The notes under the pieces: generated by a model
Seen by the model: the letters and a program-made list of their open reading frames with translations, nothing else
The model's database searches: none
Told to the model about the DNA's origin: nothing
Made by a program: the position numbers and the translations under genes
Assembly (NCBI GenBank): GCA_965116445.1
Contig: OZ220688.1
Coordinates: 3,410,001-3,474,000 of the forward strand
Source: Multivorans sp965116445
GTDB lineage: Bacteria; Acidobacteriota; Thermoanaerobaculia; Multivoradales; Multivoraceae
DNA: 64,000 nucleotides
Direction: 5' to 3'
Shown: piece after piece, positions 42,676 through 51,118 of the stretch
How positions within the stretch are numbered: position 1 is the first letter of the stretch
How the letters are laid out: every line of letters starts with the position of its first letter

Positions 42676-43887
42676 TCAGGCGCCCGGCCTGTTGGCTTCA
42701 CGTGGTCTTTCGGCAGGCTCGATGTTGTAGTCCTTCGTGTACCACGCCTTGATGTCTCCAGCGCCGTCGTGGTCTCTCCAGGTGAGTATGGAGTAGCGCA
42801 TGGCGGGCCCTGCAGACTTGGGGCTGCCTTCATCGTAGAGCGCCAGTGGGTCGACTGGAGTCGCGACCTTGCCGAGCTCCTTCTCCTTAGCTTTGCCCCT
42901 GCGGAGAATGTTCTTGTCGAACCAGCTCACTTCGGCGATGGACCTTCGTAGATCGTTCCTGAGGTGCTTGACCGGGTCGTCTTGGGCCAGCTTCCGGGCG
43001 TCGTCCCGGTATGTTGCCGCCTTCTTCTCAAGGGCGGAGAGCCTCTTCTGCACTACGTTCGGATTGTCCTGCAGCGCGAGCAGAAGCCGGAGGCGCTCGA
43101 CTTGCACACCTGCGATGCTCGAAGCCACGAAGAGTCTCTGGTCAGTCGTTCGGATCTGCGACTGATCTGTGGTCCCTACCGGGGACGTGGCGAGTTCGTG
43201 GTGCTTGTGTCTCAGGATGGCCACGTCCCTCTCGAGGAGAGCGAGCCGCACTCTCGTCTCGGTAGTGAAGCCGGGACCGCAGTCGTACTCCGCCTGAATG
43301 TCCGAGATGCGCTCGAATGCGCTCCGCAATTCCGCCAGGGTCTTGGCGGCGCTCTCCTCGAGAAGGCGGTTCACTCCCTCGGAGATACCGCCAAGCGTCT
43401 TCTCGATGCGGTTGAACTGGACTGCCATCATTATCGCCGAGATGGCGTTGAACAGCAGGGCGGGCGCTGCGACCGCGGCGCCGGGGACGGACCTGAACGC
43501 TGCTTGGCCGACGATCTTGCCCTTGGGTCCCACGATCGCCGAGCCGACGCCTGTGCCCAAGCGCATGAGCTTCGCTGGATCCGTTGATGTGACAAACACG
43601 TTTCCGGCCTTCAGGGAATCGGCGATTCTTGCGCCGGTGTCGGCCAGAATTCCGGCTCCGAGAGGTCCCCCCACCAAGACAGGTCTGCCGGTCTCGGCCG
43701 TTGCGAACAGGTAGCCGCTCGAGCCTGCGATGAGCATGGCGGTCGTGGCAATGACCAGCGAACCTGCTCCGGCCGCAGAAAGGAGAACCGCGGTGCCGGT
43801 CACGACTGCGAGGAGCACGAGGCTGGCGCCGACGATCGCCGCGACTGCATTGGTCTGGCCCGTACCGGGTTTGTGATCGCTCTTCAC
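42676..43887 (-). CDS. Membrane protein with coiled coil, unknown function
   Basis: The 403-residue protein starts with two membrane helices (AVAAIVGASLVLLAVVTGTA and LVIATTAMLIAGSSGYLFA), has a glycine-rich middle (about 70-130) and a third hydrophobic stretch (AAVAAPALLFNAISAIMMAV). The second half is helical and coiled coil (about 160-350), ending in DIKAWYTKDYNIEPAERPRE. I do not recognise it. The GTG start has a TAGGTC box six bases upstream that overlaps the stop codon of the vapC gene, so it is probably transcribed separately. Membrane-plus-coiled-coil genes beside toxin-antitoxin genes are common in accessory regions, but no function can be assigned. Confidence 0.6.
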   Translation of the reverse strand: MKSDHKPGTGQTNAVAAIVGASLVLLAVVTGTAVLLSAAGAGSLVIATTAMLIAGSSGYLFATAETGRPVLVGGPLGAGILADTGARIADSLKAGNVFVTSTDPAKLMRLGTGVGSAIVGPKGKIVGQAAFRSVPGAAVAAPALLFNAISAIMMAVQFNRIEKTLGGISEGVNRLLEESAAKTLAELRSAFERISDIQAEYDCGPGFTTETRVRLALLERDVAILRHKHHELATSPVGTTDQSQIRTTDQRLFVASSIAGVQVERLRLLLALQDNPNVVQKRLSALEKKAATYRDDARKLAQDDPVKHLRNDLRRSIAEVSWFDKNILRRGKAKEKELGKVATPVDPLALYDEGSPKSAGPAMRYSILTWRDHDGAGDIKAWYTKDYNIEPAERPREANRPGA

Positions 43888-43893
43888 TGCTTG

Positions 43894-43899
43894 GACCTA
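43894..43899 (-). promoter_or_regulatory. Putative -10 box overlapping the vapC stop
   Basis: TAGGTC on the minus strand ends six bases before the GTG at 43887; its TAG is the vapC stop codon. Confidence 0.35.
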
Positions 43900-44301
43900 A
43901 CGGCAGACGCCGACGCCCTCGGATTCTGCTGCCCGCTGAAGTGCTGTGTCCAGCGTAGCGAGTTCTCGCCGTTGTCGAATCGCCAGTTCCAGGTAGAGGG
44001 CGTCGTAGACCGACAGCCTGTGCTCGCGAGCCAGGCGTAGGGTGGTCGCGCTCTCTGGCGTGTGGTCCAGTTCAATATCGAGAGCCTCCACCTCGGCCAA
44101 GGCCGCTTCGGTTTGGACTGGAGTGAGTCGACCGCGTCGCTCGGCCATGACGAGTGCGTTTCGCAGTTCCGCCCAGAACAGACCCGGCGCCGCAGCGCCA
44201 TGGGCTGTCGCAAGTTCAAGAGTTCGGTCGACACCGGGGACGCTCTCGTCCTCAAGCAGCCAAGCGCAGGCGGCCGAGCAGTCAAGGACCGGGGCAGTCA
44301 T
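43897..44301 (-). CDS. vapC: VapC toxin, PIN-domain ribonuclease
   Basis: The 134-residue protein has the PIN pattern: VLDCSAACAWLLEDE with the first Asp, FWAELRNALVMAERRG with the Glu, LSVYDALYLELAIRQ with the third acid, and LATLDTALQRAAE with the last Asp. It would cleave tRNA or rRNA when free of antitoxin. The ATG overlaps the upstream antitoxin stop (ATGA). Unlike the other toxins in this window it appears intact. Confidence 0.88.
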   Translation of the reverse strand: MTAPVLDCSAACAWLLEDESVPGVDRTLELATAHGAAAPGLFWAELRNALVMAERRGRLTPVQTEAALAEVEALDIELDHTPESATTLRLAREHRLSVYDALYLELAIRQRRELATLDTALQRAAESEGVGVCR

Positions 44302-44543
44302 CGGCGCCCGGCATCGCGAAGAGCCAGGATCTCCTCGACGGTTCCGGACCAGCCGATCTCCTGGCGTAATGCCCGGATGTTCCGCGCCGCTCGTTCAGCT
44401 CGTGCCCGATCCGGCGGCTCAGGAGGGCCGAGGCAGGCAACCGGTCGCCCTCGCTTGGTGATCGTGATCACCTCGCCGCTCTCGGCGGCATCGAGGAGAC
44501 TGGAGAGGTGGGTCTTGGCTTCAAAGGCGCCGACGGTTCGCAA
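44298..44543 (-). CDS. Phd/YefM-type antitoxin of the VapC toxin
   Basis: The 81-residue protein reads MRTVGAFEAKTHLSSLLDAA, then GEVITITKRGRPVACLGPPE, the standard Phd/YefM fold, with a helical toxin-binding tail ending VEEILALRDAGRR. It binds VapC and represses its own operon. The TTG start has GGAGGA eight bases upstream. A TA-rich, partly palindromic segment (CTAAACTAGTCTAAC) further upstream may be the promoter and operator. Confidence 0.85.
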   Translation of the reverse strand: MRTVGAFEAKTHLSSLLDAAESGEVITITKRGRPVACLGPPEPPDRARAERAARNIRALRQEIGWSGTVEEILALRDAGRR

Positions 44544-44654
44544 TGGTCAGTCCTCCAAACCGAATCAACTGGTTAGACTAGTTTAGTCGCAGGACGTTGC
44601 GATCGCACAGCTTTTCTTGGCGAGGGAGGAGCGAAGCTTGCGCCTCGGGCGGTG

Positions 44655-44700
44655 TTCCCCGAGAGCCAGCCGGATGCCGGCGCCCCCGGCGAGGCGGCAT
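44655..44700. repeat. REP-like element A, variant
   Basis: GCCGGATGCCGGC followed by GCCCCCGGC and GGCGGCATC resembles family A. It lies between the antitoxin gene and the end of the symporter gene. Confidence 0.4.
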
Positions 44701-44719
44701 CAGGGGCGGCCGCGATCCC

Positions 44720-46153
44720 TCAGCCGAAGAGCCCTTTCGCGGCCTTCGCCTCGGGCGCCATCAGGGCCGCCAGGCAGTAGGCGGCGAACGAGACCGCCAT
44801 CGCCGGGAACACCGCGTGCATGCCCTGGATGTCGAGCAGCATCCACAGCCCCAGGGTCCCGCCGCCGGCGGCGAAGGAGCAGAGAGCCGCGGCGCCGTTG
44901 CCGCGGCGCCAGGTGAGGCCCAGGGCCAGGGAAGGGAGGAAGCAGGCGGCGTACAGCGCCCCGGAGAAGGACGTCAGCTCGACGATGCCGCCGGGCGGGT
45001 CGATCGCGAGGATCGCGGTGATTGCGGCGAACAGCACGACGCAGATGCGGGTGTTGCGAACGGCGTGGCGGTCGTCGGCGGGGACGAGCAGGCCGAGGAG
45101 GTCGCGCTGCGCTGTCGAGGCCATGACCAGGAGGACGCTGTCGAGGGAGGACATGGCGGCGGAGACCAGGGCGAGGAACAGGAGAGCCTGGACGACCGGC
45201 GGGAAGATGGCGGGATCGCTCAGCATCATCGGGATGACCTGGTCCGTGTCGGCGACGCCCTGGCCTATGACGAAGTGGGCGTAGAGCCCGAGCGGCGCGA
45301 GCAGGCTGAACACGATGAGGAAGCTCAGGGTCGACACGACGAGGCCGCTTTTCGCTGCGCTCTCGGTCTCCAGGGCGTAGAAGCGCGAGAGCTGGCGCGG
45401 TTCGACGACGAGCTTGACGGTCGATGCGAAGACGACGCCGATCAGTATCCCCAGCGGCTGTGCCGTGTCCCAGCGGGCAAGCGAGCCGTCGCCGACCTGC
45501 GCCAGGTCGGCGAGCCGGCCGATGCCGCCTGCGGCGCGCGTGATGAGGAAGAACATGAGAACCGCGGCCATCGTCATCAGGATGCCCTGGACGAAGTCGG
45601 TCCGCGCCACGGAGTGGAAGCCGCCGATCATCGTGTAGAGGCAGACGATCAGGACGACGACGAAGAGCGACAGGCCGTAGCTCAGGTCGAGGAGTTCGAC
45701 CAGCAGCGAGCCGATGCCCTTGAACACCGCGGTCATGTACAGGAAGCTCGAGAAGATGACGATCAACGCGGCGGCGAAGCGGGCCGGCCGGCTGTTGAAG
45801 CGGAAGCCGATGTAGTCCGGGATGGTCACCGAGCCGAGCGTCTCGGTCACGCCGCGCAGCCGCGGCGCCAGCCACGCCCAGGCGACGAAGGACAGGATGA
45901 CCGCTGTCGGGATGATCAGCAGCCAGGCGATGCCCGAGGCGTAGGCCCTGCCGGCGAAGCCGAGGAAGGAGTTCGTGCTTGCGTAGGTGGCGAAGAAGGA
46001 GACGCCGAGGATGATGCCGCCGAGCGAACGGCCGCCGACCAGGAAGTCCGCCAGGTCGCGCGTCCGGCGCTGGCCGATCAGTGCGTGGTGAACCAGAACG
46101 CCCGTGTAGAGGGCGAACAGGACGAGGATCAGCGCGTGTTCACGGAACCACAT
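44720..46153 (-). CDS. Sodium:solute symporter (SSS family)
   Basis: The 477-residue protein has about 13 membrane helices and the SSS pattern: RTRDLADFLVGGRSLGG, SFFATYASTNSFLGFAGRAY, GSVTIPDYIGFRFNSRPARF and the sodium-site helix SAAMSSLDSVLLVMASTAQR. It takes up an organic solute with sodium. The Rieske oxygenase gene directly upstream (65-bp gap) is on the same strand, so the transported compound may be the oxygenase substrate, for example a quaternary amine. That link is inferred from position. Confidence 0.9.
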   Translation of the reverse strand: MWFREHALILVLFALYTGVLVHHALIGQRRTRDLADFLVGGRSLGGIILGVSFFATYASTNSFLGFAGRAYASGIAWLLIIPTAVILSFVAWAWLAPRLRGVTETLGSVTIPDYIGFRFNSRPARFAAALIVIFSSFLYMTAVFKGIGSLLVELLDLSYGLSLFVVVLIVCLYTMIGGFHSVARTDFVQGILMTMAAVLMFFLITRAAGGIGRLADLAQVGDGSLARWDTAQPLGILIGVVFASTVKLVVEPRQLSRFYALETESAAKSGLVVSTLSFLIVFSLLAPLGLYAHFVIGQGVADTDQVIPMMLSDPAIFPPVVQALLFLALVSAAMSSLDSVLLVMASTAQRDLLGLLVPADDRHAVRNTRICVVLFAAITAILAIDPPGGIVELTSFSGALYAACFLPSLALGLTWRRGNGAAALCSFAAGGGTLGLWMLLDIQGMHAVFPAMAVSFAAYCLAALMAPEAKAAKGLFG

Positions 46154-46218
46154 GTCAGGTCTTCAGCCTTGGTGCTCGCGTGGCGGATCGGGCGCCGGCA
46201 GCGGCCGCGGTCGCCGGC

Positions 46219-47349
46219 TCACAGGCCCATCTGGTCCAGGTACCAGCCGTCGAAAATCTGGAGGCAGGCTTCGCTGCCTTCGTACGCGGTTGGATGGTAG
46301 CCGCGCGAGCCGACGCCGGCCTGGGTGCGGGCGCAGACGTCCCAGTCCTGGCTGTTCACGAGGTGCCAGAAGTCCACGGCGTCGCTCGGGTCGAATCCGG
46401 GCGCGGCCGCCGTGTCCGGATCGAACAGCCACTCGCAGACGACCCGCGTGCGCCCCGCCTCGATCGGCCACAGTGTGTGGGTCACGACGTAGTCCCGATG
46501 CAGGCTGATCAGGAGGTTGGGGTAGACGTGGTAGTACTGAACCGAGGTCCGGTCGGCGATGTGGATGGCGGGCAGGTCGGGCCGGTCGCTGCGCCCGGTC
46601 GCCGTCATCGAGTTGCAGCCGTCGTTCAGCGTCATCGGTCCGCCGACGAAGTAGCGGCCGAACTCCAGGTTGCCGCCGTTCCGGTAGTCGGACACCCGGT
46701 TGAGCTCCGGATGGACGACCGCGCAGTGGTAGCACTCGTTGTAGTTCTCGCACAGGATCTTCCAGTTCGCCTGGGCCTCGTACTCGTGGCGGTCGCCCCG
46801 GACGAGCCGGTCGGGCGTGAACCGGGACAGGTCGGGGAGGTCGGCGGCTACCTCGGCGAGCGGCGGCCCGTCGGCCGCCAGGGACAGGTAGAAGAACCCG
46901 TCCATCGCGTCGATACGCACCGGGACCAGGCCGGCGCCCGCGGCGTCGAAGTTGTCGTCCATGTGCGGCGCGCCGACGAGCCGGCCGTCGAGCCCGTAGG
47001 TCCAGGCGTGGTAAGGGCACTGGAAGACCTTCGTCCGGCCGGCGCATTCGTCGACGACCCGGGACCCGCGGTGACGGCAGACGTTGTAGAAGGCGGCGAG
47101 TCGCGCCGCGCCGCCGGTCGCGGACGGACCGTTCGAGCCGGCGCCCTCTTCCCGCGGCCGGGTCCGGACCGCGACAATCGACTCGCCGCCGATCTCGCGG
47201 GTCACGAAGCTGCCCGATTCGTCCAACTCCTCGAGCCGACCTCCGCACATCCACATGCGGGAGAAGATGCGCTCAATCTCCTCGTCGAAGACCGCGGGGT
47301 CGGTGTAGAGCCGGCCGTGCAGTGGCCGGGGCGCCTTGCGCGGGATCAT
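46219..47349 (-). CDS. Rieske non-heme iron oxygenase, alpha subunit
   Basis: The 376-residue protein has the Rieske cluster motifs CRHRGSRVV and CPYHAWTYGLDG and the mononuclear iron site NYNECYHCAVVHPEL (two His), with the third ligand Asp likely in SQDWDVC. The overall pattern is close to choline, carnitine, betaine and stachydrine mono-oxygenases, which remove a methyl or side chain from quaternary amines. A loop of ~15 residues (EEGAGSNGPSATGG) is inserted between the first strands and the Rieske motif. A reductase partner is not nearby. A TAGGAT box lies six bases before the ATG. Confidence 0.88.
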   Translation of the reverse strand: MIPRKAPRPLHGRLYTDPAVFDEEIERIFSRMWMCGGRLEELDESGSFVTREIGGESIVAVRTRPREEGAGSNGPSATGGAARLAAFYNVCRHRGSRVVDECAGRTKVFQCPYHAWTYGLDGRLVGAPHMDDNFDAAGAGLVPVRIDAMDGFFYLSLAADGPPLAEVAADLPDLSRFTPDRLVRGDRHEYEAQANWKILCENYNECYHCAVVHPELNRVSDYRNGGNLEFGRYFVGGPMTLNDGCNSMTATGRSDRPDLPAIHIADRTSVQYYHVYPNLLISLHRDYVVTHTLWPIEAGRTRVVCEWLFDPDTAAAPGFDPSDAVDFWHLVNSQDWDVCARTQAGVGSRGYHPTAYEGSEACLQIFDGWYLDQMGL

Positions 47350-47696
47350 GGGCCGATCCTAGCGCTGTTGATGCGCCATCATCCGGCGGCGGAGCGCCTG
47401 CGCATCCGGCGCCGTCGACCTTGCGAGTCGGGCGACTCGGCCTGTCCTCCAGCCAGGTCACGCCACGGGGCCTGAGTTGCGGCTACTACTATGCCCGTCC
47501 AACCGTCCCTCCGGCGTGCGCCGAGCCGCTGCTGGGGCGTCCTGTACTCTGCGTTGGCAATGACCGCGGTCGGCTCCCGATCCTTCTCGCCGCTGCGTGG
47601 CGGCGGTAGAGTGCTCATCTCAACTCTGCTTGAGGGAGGATCCACGGCCGTGTTCCGGAGACCTGGAAGCGGAGTCAAGCAAGAGGCCCGGTCACC
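47350..47696. other. Divergent intergenic region, 347 bp
   Basis: No gene is supported. It holds the -10 box of the oxygenase gene, a CGAGTCGGGCGACTCG hairpin near 47421 and a leader of the nuclease gene with no clear signal. Confidence 0.5.
47356..47361 (-). promoter_or_regulatory. Putative -10 box of a leaderless transcript
   Basis: TAGGAT on the minus strand ends six bases before the ATG at 47349. Confidence 0.4.
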
Positions 47697-49490
47697 ATGA
47701 GGTTGCTCTACTACCTGGAAATCCAGAACTTCAAGCGTTTCGGGGAGAAGCAACGGATCGAGTTGGATCATCCAACCGTTCTCATCGGGCCCAACAACTG
47801 TGGCAAGACAACGGCGATCCAGGCGATCGCTCTCTGGTCGCAAGCTGTCAGGACCTGGTTCGATGCGAAGGGGGAGAATCCGCCGAAGAAGCGACCCTCC
47901 ACGTCCCTCAACCGGCTCAGCATTGTATCCGTGCCGGTGCGCAGGACGCGCTATTTCTGGCACAACCTGGCGGTACGGACGGGAGCGCGCGACATCCCGC
48001 TCGAGATCACAGTCGGGCTGCTGCATGAGAACGAAGTGGTTCCGGTTACGATGTGTTTCCGAAACCAGGGAGAAGACCTCGTCTATTGCATGCCCGACGA
48101 TGCGACACTCTCGCGTCGGGGTTTGATCGCCCGAGCCGCGGGGATCAATGTAGATCTGCTCTACCCGATGTCCGGCCTGGAGACGGAGGAGGCGGTCTTG
48201 AGGCCGGGGCGTGTCGATGTTCTGCTGGGTCAGGGCCAGACGGCTCAGGTCCTGCGCAACCTGTGCCTGCAGGTCTTCAGGGAAGATCGCGACAAGTGGC
48301 GTGAGATATCAGAGAGGATGTCGCGGCTGTTCTCAGTAGAACTGGGTGAGCCGACGGAAACTGCTCGGGGCAGCATCGATCTCTTCTACCGACAGGCCGG
48401 CGCCATGCAGCCGCTAAGCGTGGACCAGGCAGGGCGGGGCTTTCAGCAGATGCTGTTGGTGTTCGCCTACCTCTACTCCCATCGCGGTAGCGTGTTGCTG
48501 ATTGACGAGCCGGACGCTCATCTGGAGATCCTCCGCCAGAGACAGGTATACGTTCTTCTGCGGGAGATTGCGGAGCGGAGCGAATCCCAGGTTGTGATCG
48601 TTACACACTCGGAGGTGCTTCTGGGCGAAGCAGTCGATCACAACCTGACGCTGCTTCTCGGAGGTCGAGCGGATCACCTGGCTACCAGGAGCGGGATCGT
48701 CAAGGCTCTCCGCTACTACGGCACGGAACACTACATCCGGGCGCGGCAACGGGGCTATGTCTTGTATGTGGAGGGCCGCACCGACCTCGACTGTCTGCGG
48801 GCGCTTGCGGAGCGGCTGGAGCACCCGGTCGTGGAGGTGTGGGACGAACGTGAGAACGCGTTCTATGTCGCGGACAATCATCCGGAGCCAAGCCTGGATG
48901 CGGAGTTGGAGCGAGTCGAGGGTGGCTTCGGGGTCGCGCCCCGGCAGCACTTTCGGGCCTTGCGCGAGCTCGTTCCGGACTTGCGGGGTCTGGCGATCCT
49001 GGACAGCGATGGCGTCAGTCGCGAGGACTTCGAGGAGGCCGGGCTATCGGTCTTCTACTGGAGGCGATACGAGATCGAGAACTACTTCATCACCCCCGAT
49101 CTGCTTCTCAGGCACTGCGCTGATCACTACAGTGAGGCGTCGCTTTTCGACGGCTATTCGGAGGAGGTTCGGAGTGTTCTGGAGTCGGAGATTCTCGAGT
49201 TCGTCTTTGACGGCAGTGTTGCTGATTTTTCGACATGGAGGCGACTCTCCGGTGATGCGGCCCGCTTGCTTTGGGAGCGCAGTACGGACCGTCGGAAGCT
49301 CAGTGTTTTCGCGGAGGAGTTCTATCGCCGATTGAGTGAGCGGCTAGGTCATCCCATGTTGGTGAGGAAGAGCGGTTTCTTTCGCCTCTTGCCTTTCGCC
49401 GAGCGCGACGCGATCCCGGCGGAGGTGTCGGAGAAGCTCGATCTGTTGAAGGGTCTGTTCGAGGCGGGGGCCAGCAGGGCGGAAGGGTAG
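47697..49490 (+). CDS. OLD-family ATP-dependent nuclease (AAA ATPase plus TOPRIM)
   Basis: The 597-residue protein has an ABC/SMC-type ATPase domain: MRLLYYLEIQNFKRFGEKQR, Walker A LIGPNNCGKTTAIQAIA, signature-like LSVDQAGRGFQQMLLVFAYL, Walker B VLLIDEPDAHLE and the switch VVIVTHSEVL. A TOPRIM-type nuclease domain follows (VLYVEGRTDLDCLRALAERL and LAILDSDGVSREDF). Related proteins are OLD, GajA of Gabija and other anti-phage nucleases. A C-terminal ~180-residue region is specific. No UvrD-like helicase or methyltransferase is adjacent, so it may act alone. Its G+C and codon use are somewhat less extreme than the neighbours, and it splits a catabolic gene group, both consistent with acquisition. 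Confidence 0.88.
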   Translation: MRLLYYLEIQNFKRFGEKQRIELDHPTVLIGPNNCGKTTAIQAIALWSQAVRTWFDAKGENPPKKRPSTSLNRLSIVSVPVRRTRYFWHNLAVRTGARDIPLEITVGLLHENEVVPVTMCFRNQGEDLVYCMPDDATLSRRGLIARAAGINVDLLYPMSGLETEEAVLRPGRVDVLLGQGQTAQVLRNLCLQVFREDRDKWREISERMSRLFSVELGEPTETARGSIDLFYRQAGAMQPLSVDQAGRGFQQMLLVFAYLYSHRGSVLLIDEPDAHLEILRQRQVYVLLREIAERSESQVVIVTHSEVLLGEAVDHNLTLLLGGRADHLATRSGIVKALRYYGTEHYIRARQRGYVLYVEGRTDLDCLRALAERLEHPVVEVWDERENAFYVADNHPEPSLDAELERVEGGFGVAPRQHFRALRELVPDLRGLAILDSDGVSREDFEEAGLSVFYWRRYEIENYFITPDLLLRHCADHYSEASLFDGYSEEVRSVLESEILEFVFDGSVADFSTWRRLSGDAARLLWERSTDRRKLSVFAEEFYRRLSERLGHPMLVRKSGFFRLLPFAERDAIPAEVSEKLDLLKGLFEAGASRAEG

Positions 49491-49588
49491 GAGCAGGTCA
49501 TCTGGCGCTTGGGGCACAGGAGAGCTTGGGAGGCCGGAATCGGGTCGGAATCCGGGGGGAGACGGGGAATGCCCCTCCCACGATGTGA

Positions 49589-49594
49589 GATTAT
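49589..49594 (+). promoter_or_regulatory. Putative -10 box of a leaderless transcript
   Basis: GATTAT ends six bases before the ATG at 49601, with no ribosome binding site. Confidence 0.35.
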
Positions 49595-49600
49595 CCGCCC

Positions 49601-51118
49601 ATGGTGCGCAGGGCTCCGCAGGGAACACAGGCCATTCAGCGGGCGCTGTCGCTCTATCGGTCGTTTACCCCTGAACAGCCGGAGCATCGGCTGACGGACC
49701 TGGCCGCGGCACACGGACTCCATCCCTCGACGGCGCACCGGTTGCTTGGTGTGCTGGAAGCGGAGGGGCTGGTCGGCCGCAATCCGGATACGCAGGGCTA
49801 CCTCTGGCTGCCTGAGAGCGGCTACGGCGGCGGCGAGCGTCCGTTCCGCCGCAACGGCATGCGGTTGCTGGAGCCGCTCCGGACGCCGTTTCATCGCCGC
49901 ACCGAGGCGCTGTGCGAAAGCGACGCCTGGCGCGACTGGTCGGGCTACGCCTGCGCCCTGAACTACGAGCCGCAGCCGGACTACGAGTACTGGGCGGTGC
50001 GCAACGCGGCCGCGCTGGTCGACGTGTCGCCACTGTTCAAGTACGAGATCACGGGGGTGGATGCGGAACGGCTGCTCGACCGGGTGATGACGCGGGACAT
50101 GACGAAGTGCCGGGTCGGCCGGGTCATCTACACGTCGTGGTGCAACGAGGACGGTCATCTGCTGCAGGACGGCAACGTACAGCGCCTGGAGCGCGAACGG
50201 TTCCTGGTCAGTGCCGCGGAACCGTGCCTGCGCTGGTTCGAGGACTGCGGCCTCGGCATGGACGCCCTTGTGCGGGACGTCTCCACCGACCTGGGCGTGC
50301 TCGCGCTTCAGGGGCCGCGGGCGCGGGCGATCGCCGAGGCGGCGATTCAGGGCGTCGACTTCGCCGGGATGGGCTACTTCGACCTCGCCAGGGGTCAACT
50401 CGGCGACGCGGCCGGCGAGGACCGGGGCGTTCCGGTCACGGCGACCCGGACCGGGTACACCGGCGACCTCGGCTACGAGTTCTGGGTTGCGGCGGAGCAC
50501 GCGGAGGCTCTGTGGGATGCGCTCGCTGCCTCCGGGGCCGATCACGGACTGCGGCCGGCCGGTCTTCTCGCGCTGGACATGGTGCGGGCCGAGGCGGGCC
50601 TCGTGCTGATCGATGTCGACTACGTGTCGGCGACCCACGCCGAACTCGAGGCGCTCAAGGTGACTCCGGCCGAAGCCGGACTGGGCTTCACGGTGAAGCT
50701 CGACAAGGAGGCCGACTTCATAGGTCGCCGCGCGCTGGAACGCGAGCGGGAGCGGGGACCGGCCTGGGCGATGGTCGGTCTCGAGGTGGACTGGTTCGAA
50801 CTGGAGCGGTTGTGGGAAGAGATCGACCTGCGCCCGCAGGTGGTCGGCGAACCGGCGTCGCGGGAACCGACGCCCGTCTTCGCGCCGGGAGGTCCGCAAG
50901 TGGGGCAGTGCACGACGCGGTTCTTCTCGCCGCTCCTCAAGAAGTACATCGGTCTCGCGACCGTGCAAGCCGATGCGGCGGCGCTCGGGACCGTCCTCGA
51001 GATCGAGGTCGCGGTCGGCTACGGGCGCCGGCGTGCCGGTGCGCGGGTCGCGCGGCGGCCGTTCTTCAACCCGCGACGCAAGACGGCGGTCGATCCGGCG
51101 CCCGAGGCGGCAGGATGA
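49601..51118 (+). CDS. GcvT-type aminomethyltransferase with an IclR-like HTH N-terminus
   Basis: Residues 1-70 look like an IclR DNA-binding domain (IQRALSLYRSF, LTDLAAAHGLHPSTAHRLLG, LEAEGLVGRNPDTQGYLWLP) with its sensor domain missing. Residues ~87-490 are a folate-dependent GcvT domain: NYEPQPDYEYWAVRNAAALV, DVSPLFKYEITGVDAERLLD, LALQGPRARAIAE, RTGYTGDLGYEFWV and RAEAGLVLIDVDY. GcvT-like enzymes move a methyl or C1 unit to tetrahydrofolate, for instance from dimethylglycine, DMSP or aromatic methoxy groups. The fusion is in frame with no stop between. The enzyme could also begin at the ATG at 49859. Two FAD oxidoreductases follow with overlapping starts. Confidence 0.78.
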   Translation: MVRRAPQGTQAIQRALSLYRSFTPEQPEHRLTDLAAAHGLHPSTAHRLLGVLEAEGLVGRNPDTQGYLWLPESGYGGGERPFRRNGMRLLEPLRTPFHRRTEALCESDAWRDWSGYACALNYEPQPDYEYWAVRNAAALVDVSPLFKYEITGVDAERLLDRVMTRDMTKCRVGRVIYTSWCNEDGHLLQDGNVQRLERERFLVSAAEPCLRWFEDCGLGMDALVRDVSTDLGVLALQGPRARAIAEAAIQGVDFAGMGYFDLARGQLGDAAGEDRGVPVTATRTGYTGDLGYEFWVAAEHAEALWDALAASGADHGLRPAGLLALDMVRAEAGLVLIDVDYVSATHAELEALKVTPAEAGLGFTVKLDKEADFIGRRALERERERGPAWAMVGLEVDWFELERLWEEIDLRPQVVGEPASREPTPVFAPGGPQVGQCTTRFFSPLLKKYIGLATVQADAAALGTVLEIEVAVGYGRRRAGARVARRPFFNPRRKTAVDPAPEAAG

